Below the pieces are notes generated by a model. That model had not been told where the DNA came from. It made no database searches and saw only the letters and a list, made by a program, of their open reading frames with translations. 64,000 nucleotides of DNA, from contig OZ005613.1 of assembly GCA_963930655.1 (NCBI GenBank), positions 11,354,501-11,418,500 on the forward strand, written 5' to 3'. The first letter of the stretch is position 1, and each line of letters opens with the position of its first letter. This stretch comes from Myrica gale. Its lineage: Eukaryota > Streptophyta > Magnoliopsida > Fagales > Myricaceae. This document shows, piece by piece, positions 55,030 to 64,000 of the stretch. Position numbers and translations under genes: made by a program.

Positions 55030-56130
55030 ATGGTTGAAGGCACTCGAATGAACATGTTGGTGGAATCTTTAACTGCAATGAAGTTACAACAAGAGGGTCA
55101 TACTGAAGTTATGGAAGATCTCATGCGGCAGCGAGACAACTAGTTAATAACCCAGGAAGCTCAGTAGAAAATCTTGGTTGACTTAGCGGCTCAGATGGGG
55201 AATCTATCCATGAGTATGTAGACTGTGATTCAACGTCTTCCTGAGGAAACTGTCCGAGAGAGAGGGCGTGGAGGCTACAACAACAACCATTATGAAGCTG
55301 AGGGGTTTCATCCAAGGTCAGTAAGGTTTGATTTTTCCAGATTTGATGGGGAAGATCCAGCTAGGTGGCTTTATAAGGCCCACGAATTCTTCTCATATTA
55401 CAATACACAACCCAATCAAAATCTTATGCTTGCTACCTATCACATGGAGGGGAAGGCCCTAATTCGGTTTCAAGATCTTGAGGATTCTGGAACTTTGGTT
55501 GATTGGGGAGGGTTTACTATGGCTTGGTTGTTGCGATTTGTTAATCACCCTTATGATGACCCCGTGGAAGCTTTGACTAGACTTAAACAAACCTCATCAG
55601 TAGAGGTTTATAAGAGCCAATTTAAGGCTCTTTCTAATCGACTTAGGGGGTTGTCTGAACATCACAAGATTAGTTGCTTTCTAAGCGTATTAAGGGATGA
55701 TATAAGGTTACAAGTGATAGTGTTGTGTCCTAATTCCATTCATACAGCTTGTAGGTTGGCAAGGATGCAAGAGGAGTGTAACTTGGTTCACCGAAGGGGG
55801 TTTAGGGGCGCTTGAAATTTTTCTTCTTCCAACAATGGAGGTAACACACATTCTAGAAATTTTTCTCCTTCCAGCAATGGGGGTCACACAAATTCTAGAG
55901 GTTCAAAGGCTATGGTGCCAATGCAAAAAATATCTCCACAACAGATGAAGGAAAGAAGGGATAAATGCTTATGTTATTATTATGATTCTTAGTGGAGTTC
56001 CCAACATAATTGCAGAAGTCCCAAACTATTCTTGTTGGAGTGATCTGAGGAGGTTGGGGAGTGTGAGGAGGTGGATACTGAGCTAAAGGCTCAAGTGGAA
56101 GGGAATGTAGCTGAGGACGATTTCTTCCCA
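55030..56130 (+). pseudogene. Reina-like gag remnant
   Basis: Starts MVEGTRMNMLVESLTAMKLQ at 55030 with stops at about 55141, 55168 and 55219. The long open piece 55225-55815 holds the gag core: 'FDGEDPARWLYKAHEFFSYY', 'ATYHMEGKALIRFQDLE' and 'EALTRLKQTSSVEVYKSQFK', then 'CRLARMQEE'. The following region should carry a CCHC knuckle but reads 'CLCYYYDS' and a stop, so the knuckle is damaged. Confidence 0.85.
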
Positions 56131-57312
56131 GCTATATCTCTGAATGCTATCGCCAGTTCATCTTCTACAAAACACCATGTGATTACGTGGGCAGATTGGT
56201 AAGCAAGGGGTGGTTATATTGTTTGATAGTGGTAGCACCCACAATTTTATTGACCCCAAGGTTCGGAAGAAGGAAATGCTTGCTGTAAATTCCTTGGATG
56301 TAGTGAGAGTACGAGTAGCTAACGGTAAATCTCTCCTAAGTGAAGGGAAATGTCCTATGGTGGAGGTGAAGGTGCAAAATCAGAGGTTCCTAGTTGATGC
56401 ATACTTACTTGTTTTGGGTGGTTGTGACATGGTGCTAGGGGTAGAGTGGTTAAGCTCGCTAGCCCCATCCTATGGAGCTTCGAAAACCCCACCATGGAAT
56501 TTCAGATTCAGGGGATACAAGTTAAGTTGCAGGGTATAACTGCTCCGGAGTTGGTTGGTAATGCTTGGCAGATTCGACTATGTAAGGAGGAGCAGTGGGG
56601 AGTGGTTCTTCAATTATTGGAGAATGTGGCAGTTTCGGGAAGTGTGGAGAATGTCCAACGGGAAGCACTTTTACAACATTTTCCAGTTACGTTTGAGGAG
56701 CCCACATGGCTACTACCTATTCAGGCCCATGACCATGTTATTCCTGTGAAGGATGGCACACCACAGGTTAGTGTAAGGCCCTATAGGTATGCTTATTTTC
56801 AAAAAGATTTGATTGAGAGATTATAAAGGAGTTGTTGGGTTTAGGGGTTATTTGTCCCTCCCAAAGTCCATTTTCCTCACCTGTGTTACTAGTGAGGAAA
56901 GCGGATGATAGTTGAAGAATGTGTGTGGACTACCGTGCCTTAAACAATGTGAATATAAAAGACAAGTTCCCCATACCCATGGTAGATGAATTACTTGATG
57001 AATTATATGGGTCTAAGATTTCCTCGAAGTTGGATTTGAGATCCGGATATCACGAAGTTCGGTTCAAGGTGGAAGACATCCCTAAGACGGCTTTTCGGCT
57101 CACTAATGCACCTTCCACCTTTCAAACTATAATGAAATGTATTCAGACCACATCTAAGGAGGTTTATCTTGGTGTTTTTTAACAACATTTTGGTCTATAG
57201 TAAGAGTATTGAAGAGCACTTCCACCACTTGGAAGTGACACTTAACTTACTTAAACAACATCAACTCTCTGCTAAGATGAGTAAGTGCAAATTTGGATGC
57301 AAGGCGGTGGAA
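56131..57312 (+). pseudogene. Reina-like protease and reverse transcriptase, 5' part
   Basis: Protease: 'LFDSGSTHNFID' at ~56218, and 'GCDMVLGVEWLSSL' at ~56422. RT: '[19 protein letters not shown]' (56919), '[20 protein letters not shown]' and '[12 protein letters not shown]', then '[19 protein letters not shown]' at ~57172. The catalytic F-x-D-D reads FNN, and the segment between AFR and LTNAP is deleted. Frame changes occur near 56450, 56830 and 57180. RT is cut at 57312 by the hAT element and resumes at 61066-61073. Confidence 0.85.
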
Positions 57313-57459
57313 CAGTGGCGGAAGGAAGGGGTAGCGGCCCTGGGCGGCCGCTACCCCTCACGCCAGAAAAAAAAATTACATTAGGCAATTTTTTTTTTTA
57401 AATAAGTTGGCCTGGGCCCGATACCCCTGGCCCAGGCCCGTTTTATTTTTTTTTAAACA

Positions 57460-57493
57460 GCAGAGGGTGAAACGACGTCGTTTCACCCTCTGC
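57460..57493. repeat. Perfect 34-bp palindrome in the hAT 5' end
   Basis: Half-site GCAGAGGGTGAAACGAC (57460-57476) is followed directly by its exact inverted copy (57477-57493), with AACGACGTCGTT at the centre and no spacer. Confidence 0.97.
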
Positions 57494-58868
57494 AGAATTA
57501 AAAAATAAAAATATTAATTTTTAAAAAAATTTAAATTTAAATTAAAAAAAAGGGAAACGCGTTACGACTTACGCGTCGTCCCCTCTCCCCTCTGCAAAAA
57601 TGAATATATATATATATATATATAATATTTTATTTAAAAAAAAGAGAAAGGGGCAGAAACGCGTGGTCTGCGTCCCCCCCCCCACTCCCAGTTTTTTTCC
57701 TCCTTTACGTTTCTTCAGCAAGAGCCGAAAGCCTTTTACTCTCACTCCTCTCACTCTCTCACTCAGCCACTGCTGACTGCCGCATCACCAGCCGGCAGCT
57801 ATCGTCGCAGGTCTGATCCTTATACTTAGCCATGATTTAATTATTTTTACAAATTAAATTTTTGAATTAGAGATTTGATGAATTTTATAAATTAGGGATA
57901 TGTGAATTAGGGATTTTATGAATTTTGTGAATAGAGATGTGTGAATTTTGTGGGTTGTTATGTTGTCGGCAAGACATGTGTGAACTTTCAGCTCAGGCAG
58001 CTCCTGCTAGCTATTTGCGCAGAAAATATTCAAAGAAAAAAGAGAACAAAGAAATAAAAACCGAAGGAAATCAATCAATGTAAGGCACCTATACATAGTC
58101 TTCTATGATGCAGTTCCAACATAGGAAAATCAACTAATAAAGTATCTTTCAAGCAGGGGACAATATAGTCGTGATGTTCCCTCCTTCAAGACATGATGTT
58201 TTTCGTTTTAACTTAACCATATAAATTTCTCAATTACTAGGCTTATACATTGGGTTGTGTCAAAGCTGTCAGAATCTTATCTTGCAATTGGAGGTATTTT
58301 GTTTGAGATGTTTACATGCTCGTATCATTTGTTTGAGATATTTTGTTTGAGATGTTTACATGCATTCGATATCCCGAATGTGATATTCTTAGTTACTCTT
58401 TGTGAAAGATAAGTGCTTAGGGATACCAGAGACATATTATCTGAATGGGCGAATTTCTTGCACTTTCTTTCCAAAGAGAGGTTAGAGGTGGCTATTATGC
58501 AGTTCTGTATTTCCAACAGCTTTCTGGTAATTGTACCTTCAAGATATTAAAGGGGCCCACCTTCTTCATTTCATGACCTAGCTAAGTTTTTCTGATTTGC
58601 ATTTGAACATTTTGTATATCCATTTGTTAGTTCCTTAGATATTCTAACTACTACTATTTGCACAACAAGAACAAATCCTCAAACTTCAATGGTTTTGGTC
58701 CTTACTTCTGCTCCAATGAAAGCTTGATTTTTGCTGTAAAAAATTTGTTGTATGATGACTTGATTTTTCTGATATGGCATGTCCACATGTATATGCATCT
58801 TCACATGACTTTTAGTCTCTGAAATATAATATATTGATACATTCACTTTGTTTTATTTTATTTAGATA

Positions 58869-60909
58869 ATGGATAAGTTTGTCACAAGAACGCCACGCAG
58901 CGTGGAGTCGTCTAACACTCCTAACGTGACTACTAGTTCCGAAATGGATATTAATTCAAAGAGACCTCGCATTACGTTTAGTCCGGATGATATTGTTGCT
59001 GATCCAGGATTACGTAAACCCATTGAAGAATATGATGTTGGGATTAGAGATCAGGTTCGTAGGGAATTTTTTATTAAAGGCCCTTTTCAACCGCTAGGCC
59101 ATGATTTTCCCAAGAAGCAATACGGACAAGAAAAGAGGGGTTTTAGGGAGGTATGGTTTAAAGATCGATTGGTTGGAATATAGTGTATCAAAGGATGAAG
59201 CATATTGTCTGTGGTGTTATCTGTTTAGGCGACGTAGAGGAGGGCAGGCCGGGGGAGATAAGTTTACATCCGTTGGATTTAGTAACTGGAAAAAGGCATA
59301 TGAGGTATTTGGTCAACATGTTGGTGTACATGATAGTGCTCACAATGAAGCTAGAAGACTATAGAGAAGTTGTTTGCAAACTATAGAGAAAAACTAATAC
59401 TTGCTCTGAAACTTTGAAAAAAACTATAGAGAAGTTGTTTGCAAGACATGGGTTGTCAATATCCAGATTGAGAGGTCAAGGGTATGATGGAGCATCAAAC
59501 ATGCGAGGTGAGTTCAATGGCTTGAAGTCGCTCATTTTGAAGGATAATCCTTCTGCTATCTACATCCATTGTTTTGTTCACCAACTTCAATTGGCTATTG
59601 TGACTATTGCACGAGATAACTTGCAAGTTGGTGCTTTTTTTACTCATATTTCCCTGATTGTGAATATGGTTGGAGCTTCATGTAAAAGAAAAGATGCTCT
59701 TCGGGAAAGCTTTCATGAGAAGATAGTGGAACGGTTGGAAAATGGAGAGATTTCTAGTGGAAGGGGCAAAAATCAAGAAACTAGTCTTGCACGACCAGGT
59801 GATTACTATATTTCATTACAATACTAATAAATTTATTGTTTTTTTTCTTTGTTTATAAGTTTATAAATTATAATTCTTATAATATTGCAGGTGACACTCG
59901 TTGGGGTTCGTACCACCTTACAATAATCTGTCTCTTTACTATGTGGTCATCAGTATTGGAAGTGCTTGAAGACATAAAAAATGATGGTACTCACCACGAA
60001 AATAGGTCCAATGCTATGGGTTTGATGGATAAGATGCTAAGTTATGAGTTTGTATTCACTATGCATTTATTGAAGAATATAATGGGAATTACAAACGAAC
60101 TGTCACAGGCCTTACAACGAAAGGATCAAGACATAGTTAATGCTATGGGTTTGGTTGAAGTTGTGAAGGAACAGTTGGAAGAATTCAGAGAAAGAGATTG
60201 AGATATATTTTTGGAAGAAGTCAATACTTTTTGTGTGGATAATTGTGTTAGTGTGCCTAACATGGAAGACATTGTACTAACTCGTAGTCGTAAGAGGCAT
60301 GGAGGGCAAACTATTACTTATTTCCATTTTTTTCGTGTGGAAGTGTTTTGCCAGGTTATTGATTTGATCAGTCAAGAGTTGGATAATCGCTTCACAGAAG
60401 CAGGTACGGAGTTACTTCTTTGCTTAGCATGTCTTGATCCAAAAAACTCATTTTCAGCGTTTGATCATGCTAAGTTACTACGTCTTGCTGAGCTTTATCC
60501 AGAAGATTTCAGAGCAGATGACAAGTTGATACTTAAAAATCAGCTTAACACTTATATTAGAGATGTTAGAAGAAATGTTGCATTTTCTGGGCTTCAAGAT
60601 ATTCGAAGTCTTGCTATGAAGATGGTTGAGACCAAAAAGAATAATTTATTTCCATTAGTTTATCGACTTGTTGAGTTGGCATTGATCTTACCAGTTGCGA
60701 CTGCAACCGTTGAAAGAGCGTTTTCTGCCATGAACATTATCAAGAGTGATTTGCGTAATAGCATGGGAGATGAATGGATGAATGATTGCATGGTAGTGTA
60801 CATCGAGCATGATGTTTTTATGGATATTGAGAACGAAGCCGTTTTGCAACATTTTCAAAAGATGCAAAATCGTAGGATGCAATTGTCACCTCTCAGTCGC
60901 AGTACATAG
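58869..60909 (+). pseudogene. hAT transposase (TTF zinc finger, DUF4371-type, C-terminal dimerisation domain)
   Basis: Starts MDKFVTRTPRSVESSNTPN. N-terminal part: 'VRREFFIKGPFQP', then after a frame change near 59150 'WLEYSVSKDEAYCLWCYLFR', the TTF-type zinc finger with C-x2-C. Much of the following domain is deleted near 59360-59410. Catalytic region: 'RGQGYDGASNMRGEFNGLK' and 'YIHCFVHQLQLAI' (59470-59610), then a 92-bp GT-AG intron (59799-59890) and 'GDTRWGSYH'. After a stop near 60199 the frame continues with 'TELLLCLACLDPKNSFSAFD', and the dimerisation domain 'LALILPVATATVERAFSAMN' is intact at the end. The family cuts and pastes DNA in the nucleus; this copy is broken by at least two frame breaks and a deletion. 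Confidence 0.9.
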
Positions 60910-61065
60910 CACGCTACATGTATTGTAATATTTTTAATGCTTTTAGTCTTTAATTTTTGATATTGTAATTGTAAGACAATTTTTAGCATTATAAAGAAAA
61001 AAAATTCTTGTCATTTCGTCTTTAGAATTCGACCCCCCTGAATTTTAGTCCTGGTTCCGCCACTG

Positions 61066-63120
61066 CGGTGAAATATTTGGGCCTCAATTTGTCAGCTGAA
61101 GGGGTAAGGGCAGATCTGGCAATGATTGATTCAATACAAAATTGGCCTCAACCTAAGACTATAAAATCCTTGCGAGGATATTTGGGGTTGAAGACGTATT
61201 ATAGGAGGTTCATTTGGGACTATGGTTCTATTGCAACCCCTCTTACTAATCTCGTAAAGAAAAATAGTTTTCAATGGTCAAAGGAAGCCACTGAGGCTTT
61301 TCAGCTTTTGAAACAAGTTGTAACTTCACCACCAGTGTTGGTGTTACCAAATTTCACTCAAGACTTTGTCATTGAGTGTAATGCTTCCGGGATTGGGATT
61401 GGGGCGGTTCTAATGCAATCTGATCACTCCATTGCTTTTTACAGCCATGCGTTGAAGGGTAGAATACAATCTCTATCTACGTATGAGCGGGAATTGTTGG
61501 TTTTGGTTTCGGCCGTCAGTAAATGGCGCCCTTTCTTACTGGGCAGAACTTTCAAAGTTAAGACGGATTAGCAGAGCTTGAAGTATCTCATAGAGCAGAA
61601 GGTGAGGACACTAGAACAACAAAAGCGGGTCACTAAGTTACTTGGGTATGATTTTTTGGTGGAATATTAGTGTGGAAAGGACAATAAGGTGGCAGAAGGC
61701 CTTTCTCGCAGATTTGAAGAAATACCCGAAGGTAGCTTGTTGACACTCTCCTTTCCAGTAGCTACGTGGCTAACCAACCTCAAATCTGCTTATCCACAAG
61801 ATAATCAGATTCAAAGCTTGCTGACCAAGCTACAGAATGGAGGGCATGACCCAGTTTTATATGCTCTTAAGGATGGTTTGTTCCTACACAAAGGCATGGT
61901 GTGTATAAGAGCTGATAACCCCTTTAAGCACCAGATTTTACTGCACATGCATTGTGGCCCCTTAGGGCGGCATTCATGGTAGGAGAATATGTTTATTTTG
62001 GTATGGCATGAAGAAGGATATCTGTTAGTTCATTAGGGAATGTCAAGTGTGCCAGTAGCACAAGGTCTCTAATACTCTGCCCACGGGTTTGTTACAGCCC
62101 CTACCCATTCCTACTAGCATCTCGACAGGCATCTCAATGGATTTCATTGAGGGTCTTCCTAAGGTCCATGGGCATACAATTATATTGGTGGTAGTGGACA
62201 GACTTACCAAATATGCACATTTGGTAAATTTCTCAACCATGTTTTCAAGTTATATGGCATGCCATCAACAATTGTTTCCGATAGAGACCCTATTTTCACA
62301 AGTAAATTTTGGCTGGAGCTATTCAGATTGCAATGTACTTCTTTAAAGTACAATTATACGGATGGGCAATCTGAGGTAGTGAACAAGTGTGCAAATTATC
62401 TACGCTGTATGGTGGGTGATAATCCAAAGGAGTGGGTGCGTTGGCTGCCTTTGGCAGAGTGACACTATGACACCAGTTTTCATTTCTCAACAAGGACAAC
62501 TCCATTTCAGGCAGTGTATGAAATTTTACCTCCCCGACTCCTTACCTATGAGCCGGGTATGACGGCTGTTGCGGCAATGGATGAGATCCTTCGAGATCGC
62601 TCCTCCATGCTACAGTTGCTTCGGGACAACCTGCACAAGGCACAAGACCGAATGAAAAGTATGTTGATCTTTGTCGCACTGACCGCAAATTTCAAGTGGG
62701 CAAGTGGGTGTACCTTCAGTTTCAGCCTTACCAGTAGCTGTAACTTTCTCAACGCCGCAACCTCTAGTTGGCCCCCCGCTTCTATGTGTCGTTTCAGATC
62801 TTCCATCGAATAGGTCAGGTTGGCTGTAAGTTGGATCTTCCAACGGCATCTCTGCTCCATCCAGTTTTTCACATCTCACAGCTCAAGAAACAATTGGCTT
62901 CCTGAATCACTTCTATTCTGAATATTCCTCCTACTGACTCTCATGGTGTTCCTTGACCGGAGCCCGCTGCAGTGCTTGGTCGTCGCTCCAGGAAGGTGAA
63001 GAACTTGGCTGTCACGGATCTACTGATTCAGTGGCAAGGTCAGCTGCCGACATATGCAACTTAGGTCCCTTACCGGCAGCTTGAACGTGATTTCCCTCAC
63101 CTTGTAGACAAGGTGTTTTA
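61066..63120 (+). pseudogene. Reina-like RT end, RNase H, integrase and chromodomain-like tail
   Basis: Continues RT with 'YLGLNLSAEGVRADLAMIDS' and 'GLKTYYRRFI'. RNase H shows 'DFVIECNASGIGIGAVLMQS' (the first acidic residue, normally in E/SDAS, is N), 'YERELLVLVSAV' and, after a stop at ~61571, 'DNKVAEGLSRR'. The integrase zinc region is damaged; the core gives '[20 protein letters not shown]' (62260) and 'YTDGQSEVVNKCANYLRC'. The end 'VHPLAHLKFAV'-type frames are minus-strand shadows; on the plus strand 'LLIQWQGQLPTYAT' near 63016 resembles a chromodomain end. Many stops. Confidence 0.8.
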
Positions 63121-63134
63121 AAGGGAGAGGTATT
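63121..63134 (+). other. Polypurine tract of the Reina-like element
   Basis: AAGGGAGAGGTATT precedes the 3' LTR start TGTAACAAATG. Confidence 0.75.
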
Positions 63135-63624
63135 TGTAACAAATGCTGGGGTTTCTTGGTTCTTTTTTTTAGGGGAGTGTTCGAGAAGGGGAAGGGAGTG
63201 TTCGACTAAGGCTGTTTGAAGAAACTAGGTTCTTGTCTTCGGTCTTGGTGGATGCTATGCATTTTATGTTACTGAAGTTAGTGAGCTCGGCTCATGGGCT
63301 CACTATTATGTTACTGCTTTATTATTGCTTTCTTAGTTTGGTTGGGCTGGGTGGGTTAGGATAGGCCCAAGCCCATGTGAGTTATTATTGTTGTTGCGTT
63401 TGCAGCTTCTACGAGATTTGGGGGAAGTTTGATAGAGGAGATATAGGCCATTAGGGACGGAGGAAAATGGTTCGCAAAAACTGAGAAGATTGCCAAAGGA
63501 TTCCTGGAGGTTTGCTATCCTCGAAATAGCCTGTAATTTCTTTTTCGTTTTCCTGCTTTCAGCTTGTAGTTTGTCTATTTACAGCATTTATCATCAATTA
63601 AAAATCCAAATCAAGACTGTTTCA
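63135..63624 (+). repeat. 3' LTR of the Reina-like element
   Basis: 490 bp, matching 54471-55001 and lacking the 45-bp insertion found there. A tandem 'gggagtgttcga' duplication near 63174-63206 is specific to this copy. Confidence 0.9.
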
Positions 63625-64000
63625 AAGAAAGAGAGCAAGGAAGAGTAACTAGTCCACATGCACTTAGGTGTAACTGCAATAAGGAAGACAAAGGTATTCA
63701 CTGCACAAGCCAATCTGGTACTTTCATGATATTTGCATTCCCCAAATTGAGGCACTTAATAGAACAAAAACCAACAAGCCACTTTAGGTTTTTGACATCC
63801 AATCCTTTAAGTTCAAAATCATAAAATGACTCAATGTCAAGATATTGCGGCCTTGATAGATTCCCAAGATGAGGAGGAATAACTCCGGCAGAGAAAGAAA
63901 GGTCGACATAGCTCAAACTTCTCGAGCATGACAACATGTCCTTTCCTGCTGTCGCACCCAACACCAAACCATTTACAGCAATCTTCACCAACCCAAGATG
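63625..64000 (-). pseudogene. Receptor-like protein pseudogene, N-terminal LRR part (runs past window end)
   Basis: From the window edge the minus strand reads SWVGEDCCKWFGVGCDSRKG then HVVMLE, the LRR N-terminal domain. The frame then shifts to 'SLSYVDLSFSAGVIPPHLGN' and 'LKGLDVKNLKWLVGFCSIKC', followed by a stop after 'VPDWLVQ' (near 63698) and 'LLQLHLSACGLVTLPCSLS' up to the TSD. Between HVVMLE and SLSYVDL the usual repeats are missing, so an internal deletion of perhaps 100-200 bp with frameshift is likely. The signal peptide lies beyond the window. The gene continues at 54470. Confidence 0.88.

Larger units (their letters stand above)
57313..61065 (+). mobile_element. hAT DNA transposon, 3753 bp, TSD CGGTGGAA/CGGTGAAA
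   Basis: Ends are CAGTGGCGGAAGG and (inverted) CAGTGGCGGAACC. The 8-bp flanks CGGTGGAA (57305-57312) and CGGTGAAA (61066-61073) agree at seven of eight bases. Removing one flank and the element joins KCKFGCKAVE to YLGLNLS, normal RT sequence. The first 500 bp hold a GC-rich hairpin (about 57327-57356), a perfect 34-bp palindrome, poly-T/poly-A and (AT)n runs. The transposase is at 58869-60909. Non-coding DNA with no recognised gene fills 57500-58868. Confidence 0.93.
54471..63624 (+). mobile_element. Decayed Ty3/gypsy chromovirus, Reina-like, TSD AAGAA
   Basis: LTRs at 54471-55001 and 63135-63624, both opening TGTAACAAATGCT; TSD AAGAA at 54466-54470 and 63625-63629. Order: LTR, PBS, gag, protease, RT (split by a hAT element at 57313-61065), RNase H, integrase, chromodomain-like end, polypurine tract, LTR. 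Its short ~490-bp LTRs and compact layout suggest the Reina group. Joining the flanks restores the reading frame of the receptor-like gene at this point (LPCSLSS before INLTMLSVLDLS), which proves the insertion site. Stops and deletions are many. Confidence 0.92.

Overview
This window looks like repeat-dense intergenic DNA from a flowering plant, most likely a eudicot. It holds Ty3/gypsy, Ty1/copia, CACTA, Mutator-like, hAT, LINE-like and Tourist-like elements nested in one another, plus one broken disease-resistance-type gene, a receptor-like protein with leucine-rich repeats. I see no intact host gene, no tRNA or rRNA gene, and nothing bacterial. The species cannot be fixed from the sequence.

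Left part (1-12 kb): a truncated long LTR on the minus strand is followed by the 3' end of a Copia-type element. That end has a decayed env-position ORF, a polypurine tract and an LTR (4422-5940). Next come a 4.1 kb solo LTR with target-site duplication (TSD) TACGG (5955-10054) and a 1.8 kb mosaic tandem array. Middle-left (12-26 kb): an old Tat-like Ty3 element on the minus strand (gag remnant, primer-binding site, LTR) was split by a very young 11.4 kb Tekay/Del-type chromovirus (12990-24367, TSD GGAAG, LTRs almost identical). A Tourist-like MITE (TSD TAA) sits in the Tat LTR.

Middle (26-41 kb): a LINE-type ORF1 remnant; a minus-strand Copia remnant whose LTR was split by a 1.2 kb solo LTR (TSD CTATG); another Copia LTR; a Tat-type LTR with its primer-binding site; and an inverted CACTA relic. 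Right part (41-64 kb): a 7.4 kb defective CACTA element (41043-48475), then a receptor-like-protein pseudogene on the minus strand running from the window end down to 49160. Two insertions cut that gene. One is a 3.2 kb Mutator-like element with a FAR1-type transposase. The other is a 9.2 kb Ty3 chromovirus (TSD AAGAA), itself split inside reverse transcriptase by a 3.75 kb hAT element (TSD CGGTGGAA/CGGTGAAA).

The oddest signals are these. First, pairs of the palindrome GTGTCGACAC set 21 bp apart recur in LTRs of both a Ty3 and a Copia family. Second, the young Tekay LTR ends in a tandem duplication that has captured a piece of its own primer-binding site. Third, one family of 'plant transposon protein' ORF occurs both in the Copia remnant and inside CACTA elements. 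Fourth, a TATA box lies in the loop of a perfect 10-bp inverted repeat. All coordinates and alignments were read by eye.
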